Shown here: piece by piece, positions 53,927 through 61,619 of the stretch | Position numbering within the stretch: position 1 is the stretch's first letter | Layout: every line of letters starts with the position of its first letter | Assembly (NCBI GenBank): GCA_024809215.1 | Contig: JANUBW010000011.1 | Location: 186,001 to 250,000 of the forward strand | From: Niastella sp. OAS944 | GTDB lineage: Bacteria; Bacteroidota; Bacteroidia; Chitinophagales; Chitinophagaceae | DNA: 64,000 nucleotides | Direction of reading: 5' to 3' | Position numbers and translations under genes: made by a program | Notes under the pieces: model-generated | What the model was told of the DNA's origin: nothing | Seen by the model: only the letters and a program-made list of their open reading frames with translations | Database searches by the model: none

Positions 53927-53959
53927 ACCCCGGCCAGACTGCCATCTGCCGGGGTTTTT
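53927..53959 (+). terminator. Strong hairpin with plus-strand T tract in the leader of the porin gene
   Basis: ACCCCGGC (53927-53934) and GCCGGGGT (53948-53955), then TTTTT, read on the plus strand. All neighbouring genes are on the minus strand, where the stem is preceded by A residues instead. It lies about 50 bp upstream of the porin start and 147 bp after the nirD stop. It could end an antisense RNA or act as a leader structure. Confidence 0.55.
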
Positions 53960-54105
53960 AGTTGGCTGGCGAATTTTTCGATGTGACCATACAGTGAATT
54001 TGGTGAACAATGTAGGAGAAAAAGCGGCAAGCAATTGTTACCTTAATCATAAGCTGGCAATCGTCGGAATCATCTCTTAAAACCTATAGCTCACTTCTCT
54101 GTTAA

Positions 54106-54462
54106 CTACTCATTATCTTCTATACCTATATATACCAGATCGTTTTCAATTTTAACAGCGTATGTTTTCAGATCGCCGCAATCGTCGCCGCTCAAACATT
54201 TTCCGGTAGCAAGTGAAAATGTTTTTTTGTGAAAGGGGCATGCCACTTTAGGCTCATCGCCTTGTGTTCCTATCATGCCACGGCTGATGGCCATTTGCAT
54301 TCTGTGCGGACACATATTTTGGGTTGCATACCACTCACCACGACGGGTAAAATTGAACAGCGCAATTTGATCGTCCTGATATTTTACACATACGCCTCCG
54401 TTCTCAGGTACATCAGTAGTGCGGCAGGCTAAAAACCAGGTAAGTACGTTTTCTTGTATCAT
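54106..54462 (-). CDS. nirD: Nitrite reductase small subunit (Rieske protein)
   Basis: 118 residues. It is a Rieske-type [2Fe-2S] domain with C-x-H at NMCPHRMQMA and C-x2-H at VACPFHKKTFSLATG, the NirD pattern. NirD accompanies NirB in NADH-dependent siroheme nitrite reductase, reducing nitrite to ammonium in the cytoplasm. The gene is 328 bp below nirB with a hairpin between, so its dosage may differ from that of nirB. The length is normal for NirD. Confidence 0.94.
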   Translation of the reverse strand: MIQENVLTWFLACRTTDVPENGGVCVKYQDDQIALFNFTRRGEWYATQNMCPHRMQMAISRGMIGTQGDEPKVACPFHKKTFSLATGKCLSGDDCGDLKTYAVKIENDLVYIGIEDNE

Positions 54463-54553
54463 AATATGGGCATTGTGTTTTTACAAAAAGATTCCCTATT
54501 CAGCTTTCACTGATTTTCCAAATGGCATTCAAAAAGGGGAAATAGAGATCTTG

Positions 54554-54571
54554 CTGCATCGTGTGATGCAG
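54554..54571. repeat. CTGCATC-gtgt-GATGCAG hairpin upstream of nirD
   Basis: Perfect 7-bp stem with a 4-base loop, 92 bp upstream of the nirD start and directly beside CAATCGTT. There is no U tract in either direction. It may be a leader or processing element. Confidence 0.55.
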
Positions 54572-54744
54572 ACAAGCAATCGTTAGTATATGCAGCCGGT
54601 ACCAGCAATAGCCGGTAAGCCACATAGCAAGTGTTTGTGTGAGTGTTTTAGTATATCAGAATGTTATCAGAAGAAATTGACAATGATCTTTCGATCTGGT
54701 GCACGTTTGCCAATTAAGTGTGTTGCATTTTTATCATTTGGCTT

Positions 54745-54788
54745 TCGCCATTCATTAGCACATTAGCCCATTATCACATTAGCTAATT
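54745..54788. repeat. CATTAGCA octamer words
   Basis: In-phase 8-bp words CATTAGCA, CATTAGCC, CATTATCA, CATTAGCT, AATTAGCT end at the nirB stop codon. Similar words occur at 41490-41503. Confidence 0.75.
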
Positions 54789-54790
54789 AG

Positions 54791-57292
54791 CTATTTCCAC
54801 TCCTTCGCTTTTTTCTGTTCGCGCATTGGCTCAAACTTTATCGAAGGATCTTTTGTTTCGGGTGCATTTACGAAATGGCTGAAACGTTTGCGGATCTCAG
54901 GATTCTCAACCGCTTCTTTCCATTCGCATTTGTAATTATCTACCAGGGTTTGCATTTCTGCCTCCAGTTCTTCGGCTATACCTAAACTGTCGTTCACTAC
55001 AACATTTTTCAGGTAATCGATGCCACCCTCCATTTTGTTTAACCAGGTAGCGGTACGGGTTAACGGATCGGCCGTTTTGATATAGAACATCAAAAAGCGA
55101 TCGATATATTTAATACATGTTTCAGAATCTATATCAGTTGCCAGTAACAGCGCGTGTTGTGGTTTCGAACCGCCGTTTCCGCATACGTACAGGTTCCAGC
55201 CTTTTTCGGTAGCAATGATGCCGAAATCTTTGCTTTGTGCTTCGGCACATTCGCGAATACAACCCGATACGGCTGACTTTAATTTATGCGGTGCGCGTAA
55301 ACCACGGTATCTTTCTTCAATTTGAATAGCAAAACTAACGCTGTCGTGCAAACCAAAACGGCACCAGGTGCTGCCCACACAGCTTTTTACTGTACGTAAT
55401 GCTTTACCATAAGCATGACCGCTTTCAAAACCGGCTGCTATCAGCTCTTCCCAAATAGCCGGCAGGTCGTTTACGTGTGCGCCAAAAAGGTCAATACGTT
55501 GTCCGCCGGTGATCTTTGTATAGAGATTGTATTTCTGTGCAACCTGTCCAATTACGATCAGCTTTTCAGGCGTGATCTCACCACCGGGGATACGAGGCAC
55601 TACTGAGTATGTACCACCTTTTTGAATGTTGGCCAAAAAGCGGTCGTTGCTATCCTGTGCCGTATCGTTGCCTTTTGCCAGGATCATATCGTTCCATAAG
55701 CTGGCCAAAATGGAAGCAACCGGAGGTTTACACAATTCGCAACCATCACCGGTGCCCAGCTTATTCAGCACTTCATCGAAGGTCATAAGCTTATGAACTT
55801 TAACCAGGTCGTACAATTCCTGACGGCTATAGTTAAAGTGTTCGCACAATACGTTACGTACGTATTTACCTTGCGATTTAAGTGTATGTGTGATGAGGTC
55901 TTTTACCATGGGAACACATCCGCCGCAACCTGTACCGGCTTTGGTACATTTCTTAATGGCATCCATGGTTTCGTTGCCATCGCATACGGCCTGGCAGATA
56001 TCGCCTTTTGAAACGCTTTCGCAACTGCAGATCAAAGCGTCATCGGGCAAACTTGTTATACCAGCGCCGCCTTCACCACCTGAACCGCCGCGGGCGCCAA
56101 GAATTACATCTTCAGGGTTTGGGGGCAGAACTACTTTGTTCTTAGTGGTTTGCAGTAACATATTATATGAATCTGCATCGCCTACCAAAACGCCACCTAA
56201 TAAATATTTTCCGTCGGTTGAAATATTAATGCGTTTGTAAACCCCCTTCATGCGGTCTTCCAGCACAATGCTGCGACCTTCGGTAGCAGGTACAAAAGGA
56301 TCACCAAAGCTGGCCACATCAACACCAATCAATTTCAGCTTGGTGCTCATATCGAAACCGGTGAACGATTTATCGCCACCCATTAAGTTGGTAGCAACCA
56401 CTTCGGCCATTTCATAACCAGGCGCCACCAGACCATATATCATACCACCATGTAAGGCACATTCGCCAATGGCAAATATGAAGGGATCTTCAGTAGCCAG
56501 TCTGTCGTTCACTACAATTCCACCGCGGTGACCAGTTTCTAACCCAGCCAGTTTTGCCAACTCATCGCGCGGCTTGATACCGGCAGAGATCACCAGCATA
56601 TCTACATCAAGCTTTGTATCATCAGAGAACTGCATACCGGTAATACACTGATCGCCGAGGATCTCAGAAGTGTTCTTGCTGGTGTGAATGCTAAGTCCTA
56701 AAGACTCGAGCTTTGACTTTAATATATTAGAACCGGCTTCATCAATTTGCCGGGGCATAAGACGGGGAGCAAATTCAATTACGTGCGTATTGGTAACGCC
56801 CAAATCGATCATAGCCTTGGCAGCTTCTAACCCAAGTAAACCGCCACCAATTACCGCACCGGTCTTTGCTTTTTTAGCATAGGCCGTCATCATTTCCAGA
56901 TCTTCAATAGTGCGGTAAATAAAAACGCCTTCTTTTTCAACACCGGGAATGGGTGGAACAAAAGCTGCTGAACCGGTTGCCAGCACCAGGTAATCGTATG
57001 ATTCATTAATACCATGGTGAGAGCGAACGGTTTTTTGTTCGCGGTCTATATAAGAGATGGGATCTCCCAGGTAAAGCCTGATGTTTCTTTCAGCATACCA
57101 ATCGAGACCGGCCATTGTAAGGTCGTCGGCTGTTTTTCCGGCAAAATATTCGCTAAGATGAACGCGATCATAGGCCGGACGGGTTTCTTCGCCAAAAACA
57201 ACGATCTCGAACTGCCCGGGTTGGGCTTTGGCTGTTAGTTTTTCACAAAACTTGTAACCAACCATTCCATTGCCAATAACTACTATTTTCAT
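54791..57292 (-). CDS. nirB: NADH-dependent nitrite reductase large subunit
   Basis: 833 residues from the ATG at 57290-57292, which puts the FAD loop at the start (MKIVVIGNGMVGYKFCEKLT). Sixteen extra upstream codons are open but non-conserved. Domains in order: FAD/NAD oxidoreductase (1 to about 400), BFD-like [2Fe-2S] (ALICSCESVSKGDI ... GAGTGCGGCVPMV, about 420-470), a second Cys-rich segment (GDGCELCKPPV), the ferredoxin-like half-domain, and the siroheme/[4Fe-4S] domain with SCVGSTWC (C-x5-C) near 638 and SGCIRECAEA (C-x3-C) near 677. It reduces nitrite to ammonium with NirD. It is divergent from the Fnr-like and cobA genes. Confidence 0.97.
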   Translation of the reverse strand: MKIVVIGNGMVGYKFCEKLTAKAQPGQFEIVVFGEETRPAYDRVHLSEYFAGKTADDLTMAGLDWYAERNIRLYLGDPISYIDREQKTVRSHHGINESYDYLVLATGSAAFVPPIPGVEKEGVFIYRTIEDLEMMTAYAKKAKTGAVIGGGLLGLEAAKAMIDLGVTNTHVIEFAPRLMPRQIDEAGSNILKSKLESLGLSIHTSKNTSEILGDQCITGMQFSDDTKLDVDMLVISAGIKPRDELAKLAGLETGHRGGIVVNDRLATEDPFIFAIGECALHGGMIYGLVAPGYEMAEVVATNLMGGDKSFTGFDMSTKLKLIGVDVASFGDPFVPATEGRSIVLEDRMKGVYKRINISTDGKYLLGGVLVGDADSYNMLLQTTKNKVVLPPNPEDVILGARGGSGGEGGAGITSLPDDALICSCESVSKGDICQAVCDGNETMDAIKKCTKAGTGCGGCVPMVKDLITHTLKSQGKYVRNVLCEHFNYSRQELYDLVKVHKLMTFDEVLNKLGTGDGCELCKPPVASILASLWNDMILAKGNDTAQDSNDRFLANIQKGGTYSVVPRIPGGEITPEKLIVIGQVAQKYNLYTKITGGQRIDLFGAHVNDLPAIWEELIAAGFESGHAYGKALRTVKSCVGSTWCRFGLHDSVSFAIQIEERYRGLRAPHKLKSAVSGCIRECAEAQSKDFGIIATEKGWNLYVCGNGGSKPQHALLLATDIDSETCIKYIDRFLMFYIKTADPLTRTATWLNKMEGGIDYLKNVVVNDSLGIAEELEAEMQTLVDNYKCEWKEAVENPEIRKRFSHFVNAPETKDPSIKFEPMREQKKAKEWK

Positions 57293-57621
57293 AATCTGCG
57301 TTTTTAGGTCATTATTAATTCGCAGGCAATCGTTAAACATTAAATTAAATCACATGTAATATCAAAATGGCAATTCACTAAAAAATTTACCGCTGTTTTG
57401 TGATCTGTGTAATAAAAATAAGCTCTTTTTGTTATTATTTTTACTCATAATTACTAGAATCATGATATATTTATTTTATACATGTATAATCTATTAAGAT
57501 TTTACCTCAATTTTGAGGGTAACAAAAGCTCGTATGAATTTGTAAAGGCGCTAATGCGGTTTTGCAAGTCATATTAGTCCAAAGACATTACATTAAATAT
57601 TTTTACATATATATTATTACC
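57293..57621. promoter_or_regulatory. 329-bp divergent control region, nirB versus Fnr-like gene
   Basis: Very AT-rich with no gene. It carries CAATCGTT 35 bp from the nirB start, an ATCATGAT palindrome (57459-57466) and a perfect 12-bp palindrome TATACATGTATA (57477-57488). I find no clean FNR (TTGAT-N4-ATCAA) or Crp (TGTGA-N6-TCACA) box. Confidence 0.5.
57477..57488. promoter_or_regulatory. Perfect 12-bp palindrome TATACATGTATA
   Basis: It lies 185 bp from the nirB start and 134 bp from the Fnr-like start, near the middle of the divergent spacer. The symmetry fits a dimeric regulator site, possibly for the adjacent Crp/Fnr protein, though it matches no known consensus exactly. Confidence 0.35.
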
Positions 57622-58308
57622 ATGAAAAGAAACAAACATGGTTGCGACCTGAAGAGCTGCTTTTTATGCAGACTATGCTCAAAGGAATGGCTTCCGGCCA
57701 TAGATGTCCATCGCCAAAGCTTTCATGTTAATAAAGGTGAAGTGCTTTTCACCGAAGGAAGCGAGGTTACCGGTATATACTTTATATATAAAGGAACTTT
57801 TAAAGTGCATAAAAAATGGACCGATGATAAGGAGATGATCGTTCGCCTGGCTAAGAGCGGCGCCATTTTAGGTCACCGCGGTTTGGGTAATGATGTGTTT
57901 TATCCTGTTTCGGCCACAGCATTGGAACCTTCGGAGGTTTGCTTTATTGATCTTGGTTTCTTTCAGAGCACCCTCAAGGTGAATTATCAGTTCCTGTATG
58001 AATTAATGATGTTCTTTGCCGGTGAATTAAAAGAGTCGGAGAAAAAAATGCGCAACCTGGCACATATGCCGGTAAAAGGCAGAATAGCCCAGGCGCTGCT
58101 TTCAATGCATGCTAAGTTTGGCACTAATGCCGACGGCTTTATTGATATCAACTTAAGTCGTCAGGACCTGGCTTCCTATACCGGTACTACATACGAAACT
58201 GTGTTCAGGCTTATGAACGAACTGGTACAGGAAGGAACAATAGCATTACAGGGCAAACACATTTGCATACTTGATAGCAATAAGCTGAACGAACATGCAG
58301 GTGAGTGA
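57622..58308 (+). CDS. Crp/Fnr-family regulator with N-terminal cysteine cluster
   Basis: 228 residues from the ATG at 57622; an in-frame upstream extension of 20 codons looks non-coding. The N-terminus KHGCDLKSCFLCRLCSKEWL has C8-x4-C13-x2-C16-x2-C19, so four cysteines lie ahead of the cyclic-nucleotide-like beta-roll (about 35-135: FHVNKGEVLFTEGSEVTGIY). A C-terminal Crp helix-turn-helix follows (about 165-220: INLSRQDLASYTGTTYETVF). In FNR proteins such N-terminal cysteines bind an oxygen- or NO-sensitive [4Fe-4S] cluster. Spacing here differs from E. coli FNR, so cluster binding is inference. Divergence from nirB suggests it regulates the nitrate genes. Confidence 0.9.
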   Translation: MKRNKHGCDLKSCFLCRLCSKEWLPAIDVHRQSFHVNKGEVLFTEGSEVTGIYFIYKGTFKVHKKWTDDKEMIVRLAKSGAILGHRGLGNDVFYPVSATALEPSEVCFIDLGFFQSTLKVNYQFLYELMMFFAGELKESEKKMRNLAHMPVKGRIAQALLSMHAKFGTNADGFIDINLSRQDLASYTGTTYETVFRLMNELVQEGTIALQGKHICILDSNKLNEHAGE

Positions 58309-58423
58309 CATAGCAGCTGTCAACTTATGACATCAACTACTGCAATTAATTAACTTATTAAAGTCTCAGCAATACATATATTATATGTAAATACAGTTGA
58401 GCTTATTCAAAATATTTATTTCT

Positions 58424-59167
58424 GTGGCAGATACTCCTATTCAACCCGAACTGATTGTAGCAGGCGCCGGTGCCGGCGATCCCGAACTAATAACACTAAA
58501 AGCATACAAACTTTTACAGGAAGTACCTGTAGTGTTATATGATAACCTGGTGAACAAATCATTGCTTGAATATACCAAACCAGGCTGTGAGAATATTTAT
58601 GTTGGTAAGCTACCCTATGGCGATTATACACCACAGGAACAAATTCATGAGCTCATTAAAGAGAAGGCTTATGCGAAAGGAAAAGTATTAAGGCTGAAAG
58701 GTGGCGACCCTTTTATTTTTGGAAGAGGATTTGAAGAGATCTTGTTTGCACGTAAACATAACATTAAAACAACCTTCATACCCGGTATTACCAGTATGCA
58801 GGCAAGTGGTTTTTATGATATTCCTTTAACGTTCCGCAATATAAGTGAAAGCATTTGGGTGGTTACCGGTACTAAAAAAGACGGGTCATTATCTGCCGAT
58901 CTGCAACTGGCCATTCAAAGCAAGGCAACTGTTGTTATATATATGGGTATGAAAAAACTACCTGAAATAGCCGGTACATACATTCATAAAGGTTATGGCG
59001 ATATGCCTGCTGCCATCATTCATTATGCTTCTTTGCCTTATCATAAACTGGTTAAGGGTAAAATTAAAGACTTACCAAAACTGGCAGCTGAACAACAAAT
59101 AACACATCCGGCATTGATCATAATAGGCCCTGTTACCGATATAGATCTATTGTTGGAAACCCAATAG
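58424..59167 (+). CDS. cobA: Uroporphyrinogen-III C-methyltransferase (siroheme branch)
   Basis: About 247 residues from a GTG at 58424 (ADTPIQPELIVAGAGAGDPE); a TTG nine codons upstream at 58397 is also possible. SUMT signatures are complete: VAGAGAGDPELITLKAYKLL, VVLYDNLVN, YVGKLPYGDYTPQEQIHELI, VLRLKGGDPFIFGRGFEEIL, FIPGITSMQASGFYDIPLTF and MGMKKLPEIA. It methylates uroporphyrinogen III twice to precorrin-2 using S-adenosylmethionine, the first committed step to the siroheme that NirB needs. No precorrin-2 dehydrogenase/ferrochelatase domain is attached, so that step must be encoded elsewhere. It follows the Fnr-like gene by about 115 bp. Confidence 0.94.
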   Translation: MADTPIQPELIVAGAGAGDPELITLKAYKLLQEVPVVLYDNLVNKSLLEYTKPGCENIYVGKLPYGDYTPQEQIHELIKEKAYAKGKVLRLKGGDPFIFGRGFEEILFARKHNIKTTFIPGITSMQASGFYDIPLTFRNISESIWVVTGTKKDGSLSADLQLAIQSKATVVIYMGMKKLPEIAGTYIHKGYGDMPAAIIHYASLPYHKLVKGKIKDLPKLAAEQQITHPALIIIGPVTDIDLLLETQ

Positions 59168-59537
59168 CCAACAAAAATCTGTTAATGTATATTAGTTCAA
59201 TAAAATAAAACGTTATATATTACAATTAATTCTGGCGTCAAATCGTAACTTACAGCAGGATTCCTACCGATAACGAATGTACTAAGTTACAGCAAAGAGA
59301 CTCACTAAGTGATTCTATGTATCGCCTTCTACATATTGAAACGTATATTAACAAGTTTTGCACTTTTTTTATTGTCATTTAATAACAAATGGGTGTTTTA
59401 TAACCTAGTGTTGCTCTATATAGCAGCAGTAAATTTTTAGCGATTACTGCGTCTCAAATTTCTTAAAGTAAACACAAAGGCTCTGGTTAGGCACTAAGAG
59501 CTCCCGGCGATAAAAACCGGGAGCTTAATATTTCGTT
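59168..59537. other. 370-bp spacer after cobA with a hairpin next to the acetyltransferase start
   Basis: AT-rich, no gene seen. The notable element is AGCTCCCGG (59499-59507) pairing perfectly with CCGGGAGCT (59517-59525) over a 9-base A-rich loop, only 12 bp before the ATG at 59538. It could end the cobA transcript or fold in the leader of the acetyltransferase mRNA. The weak TAATATTT after it makes a strong terminator unlikely. Confidence 0.55.
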
Positions 59538-60149
59538 ATGGAAATTTTATGCACTACACCAGGATTTACAGGCCAGAAGGATGGGTTCATTGCTACTACC
59601 GGCCTGCATAAAAAAAAGGAAGTAGTTTATTCAAAACACTTTCAACATCCTTCTATTACCTTGTCCTTACGCCCTTTTTGCATACCTCTCGATATGCCTG
59701 CTGTTTATAGCTGGGCATGGAAGCAGAGCCGCTCGCCCAACACAATAGCAACAAGCTATTTGTATGCCGGCAGTTCTGATTTTATTCGCTCTTTTATGAT
59801 AATGCTTAATGACAGAAGGGCTCTTTGCCAGGTTGATATTTGTGCAGCTGACAAAGACGAACTTTATGATGCTTATCCAACCACAACCGGCGATTACATT
59901 ATCAGGTTAGTGATGAACACCAACAGAAATGTATTTCGTCCGCTTCACCTCAAAGCCCTTCAAACCTTTGTGGAATATTTCTTTTTATTCCCGGAGATCA
60001 GGCAGATCATTGCAGAACCCGAAGCCGAAAACAAAGTGTTCAACGACACCTTGTTGAAAGCAGGATTTCAGTTTGAAGAACAGGTACACAATCACTATTC
60101 GGTTTGTAACCTGTTTATATGTACACGAGAAAGCTTTATAGCTGCATAA
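59538..60149 (+). CDS. GNAT acetyltransferase of the siderophore (IucB/AlcB-like) type
   Basis: 203 residues. A single GNAT domain with TLSLRPFCIPLDMPAVYSWA, LCQVDICAADKDELYDAYPT (the motif seen in hydroxamate N-acetyltransferases where a substrate strand is followed by D-x-Y), GDYIIRLVMNTNRNVFRPLH and AEPEAENKVFNDTLLKAGFQ. In siderophore pathways these acylate N6-hydroxylysine. No siderophore synthetase is nearby, so this may be a solitary enzyme with another amine substrate. The start at 59538 is directly after a hairpin leader. Family assignment is moderate. Confidence 0.7.
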   Translation: MEILCTTPGFTGQKDGFIATTGLHKKKEVVYSKHFQHPSITLSLRPFCIPLDMPAVYSWAWKQSRSPNTIATSYLYAGSSDFIRSFMIMLNDRRALCQVDICAADKDELYDAYPTTTGDYIIRLVMNTNRNVFRPLHLKALQTFVEYFFLFPEIRQIIAEPEAENKVFNDTLLKAGFQFEEQVHNHYSVCNLFICTRESFIAA

Positions 60150-60746
60150 AGGTCAGAATTGATGAAATAAAGATAAAGAGCTACCACATTTCTCTTTAAC
60201 CTTATTTCGCCAATAGCTGGCGATACCATTACAACCTTGTCCAAATAAACCTTGTCCGAAACACTAACCAAGCACGTTAAAAAGTAACGCAATTTGCTTT
60301 TACATGTTCTTAGCCGTTACTGTTAGCCTTGTCCTGAAACTAAGAGCTTAAAGTGAGTAAGAGAGATATTAAGCGCTTTCCATAAACCTCTTTTTACTCT
60401 TTTACTCCTTTCACGCTCTTGGTTGTTACTAACCTTGTTCTGTGCTAACAACCTTGTTCTATGAGTTTTCATCCCTAAGTCAGGCGATAGTAGTGATATC
60501 TCCCGACACTAATGCACCTCGTGATGCTTACCTTATCCTTATTATACCTTATCCCCCATGGGATGCGCCATGGGCTATGAAGCAGAATTTTATAGAATTA
60601 TTAAACCCATTCAGGAGGGAGCCTTACGGTTTCCTCCTTTTTTATTTCTCACTATTTCTTGCTTATTACCGGCCTGTAGATTAATCTCTACACCAGCCCT
60701 CCTTCTTCAGGCATGAATTTTTAGCACCTATCTTAAATAGGGTTCA
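60150..60746. other. 597-bp spacer with repeated AACCTTGTYC words and an orphan terminator
   Basis: No gene I can defend. Five copies of an AACCTTGTCC/AACCTTGTTC-like word occur between about 60213 and 60455. A CCCATGG-gatgcg-CCATGGG hairpin lies near 60554-60573, and a strong intrinsic terminator at 60613. The block 60460-60645 could encode a small RNA; an 80-codon open frame across it overlaps the terminator and has no recognisable domain. Confidence 0.5.
60613..60643 (+). terminator. Strong rho-independent terminator without an adjacent gene
   Basis: AGGAGGGAGCC (60613-60623), loop ttac, GGTTTCCTCCT (60628-60638), an 11-bp stem with two G-T pairs, then TTTTTT (60638-60643). It is the best terminator in the window by eye, yet it lies 464 bp after the acetyltransferase stop and about 100 bp before the SDR start. 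Confidence 0.8.
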
Positions 60747-61610
60747 ATGCAACACGGACAAAAAAAGAGAAAGGTACGCCCGGCACAAAAAGTTAAGAAG
60801 AAGCAGGGGAAAGAAAAGCAAATGGAGCCACAACCGGTTTTTGAAAAAGAACGGGACGTGTTGCGCCTGCGAAATAAAACAGCCATTATTACCGGCGGCG
60901 ATAGCGGCATTGGAAAAGCAGTTGCCATTGCATTTGCTAAAGAAGGCGCCGATGTGGTGATATCTTATTATGAAGATGATGAAGATGCCCGCTCAACAGC
61001 AGCACGTATTGAAAGCATAGGACAACAATGCTTATTGATACCCGGCGACATTGGCAAACCGGCACATTGTAAAAAGATCATTGAAAAAACGATGAGGCAG
61101 TTTGGCAAGTTGAATGTTTTGGTGAACAATGCCGGTATTCAATTTCCACAAACAGAACTGTCGGCCATAACACCCGACCAATTGAAAAAAACTTTTGAAA
61201 CAAACATCTTTGCAATGTTCTACATGGTGCAGGCTGCGGAAGAATACTTACAGGAGGGCGCATCGATCATAAACACCACTTCTGTTACTGCCTATAGGGG
61301 CAGCTCACATTTATTAGACTACTCGGCAACCAAGGGCGCCATAGTAAGTTTTACCCGCTCGCTGTCGGCCTATTTTGCAAAGCTTAATATAAGAGTAAAT
61401 GGAGTAGCGCCCGGCCCTGTATGGACGCCACTCATTCCGGCCACGTTTCCGCCTTCGCATGTTTCAACATTCGGTTCCGATACGCCGTTAGGGCGTGCCG
61501 GCGAACCGGTTGAAATTGCAAGCAGTTATATTTTTCTAGCTTCTGATGAATCATCATACATCACCGGTCAGGTACTTCACCCTAACGGTGGCGAAATTGT
61601 AAACACTTAA
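60747..61610 (+). CDS. Short-chain dehydrogenase/reductase (YhdF/GSP39-like)
   Basis: 287 residues. A lysine-rich N-terminal tail (about 1-40) precedes the Rossmann domain. SDR motifs: TGGDSGIGKAVAIAFAKEGA (cofactor loop), NVLVNNAGIQ, SIINTTSVTAYRGS (catalytic Ser) and YSATKGAIVSFTRS (Y-x-x-x-K). The tail plus GGDSGIGKAVA resembles the general-stress oxidoreductases such as YhdF. Substrate is unknown. It is followed after 9 bp by a small membrane protein and then a YtxH protein, both stress-associated families, so a stress-response cluster is likely. Confidence 0.9.
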   Translation: MQHGQKKRKVRPAQKVKKKQGKEKQMEPQPVFEKERDVLRLRNKTAIITGGDSGIGKAVAIAFAKEGADVVISYYEDDEDARSTAARIESIGQQCLLIPGDIGKPAHCKKIIEKTMRQFGKLNVLVNNAGIQFPQTELSAITPDQLKKTFETNIFAMFYMVQAAEEYLQEGASIINTTSVTAYRGSSHLLDYSATKGAIVSFTRSLSAYFAKLNIRVNGVAPGPVWTPLIPATFPPSHVSTFGSDTPLGRAGEPVEIASSYIFLASDESSYITGQVLHPNGGEIVNT

Positions 61611-61619
61611 ACCATTTTT

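Larger units (their letters stand above)
54463..54790. other. 328-bp spacer between nirB and nirD
   Basis: No gene. It contains CATTAGCA octamers next to the nirB stop, a compact CTGCATC-gtgt-GATGCAG hairpin (54554-54571) and a CAATCGTT word (54577). The length suggests that nirD has its own promoter or leader. Confidence 0.6.

Noticed and set aside
57293-57340. 16-codon upstream extension of nirB
   Set aside because: The FAD-binding MKIVVIGNGMVG motif is the normal NirB start, and the extension covers the CAATCGTT word in the leader.
57293-57621. Classical FNR or Crp box in the divergent nitrate promoter region
   Set aside because: I looked for TTGAT-N4-ATCAA and TGTGA-N6-TCACA and found only scattered half-sites.
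60442-60684. 80-codon plus-strand frame before the SDR gene
   Set aside because: It runs across a strong terminator stem and lacks any family signature; a small RNA is the better explanation.
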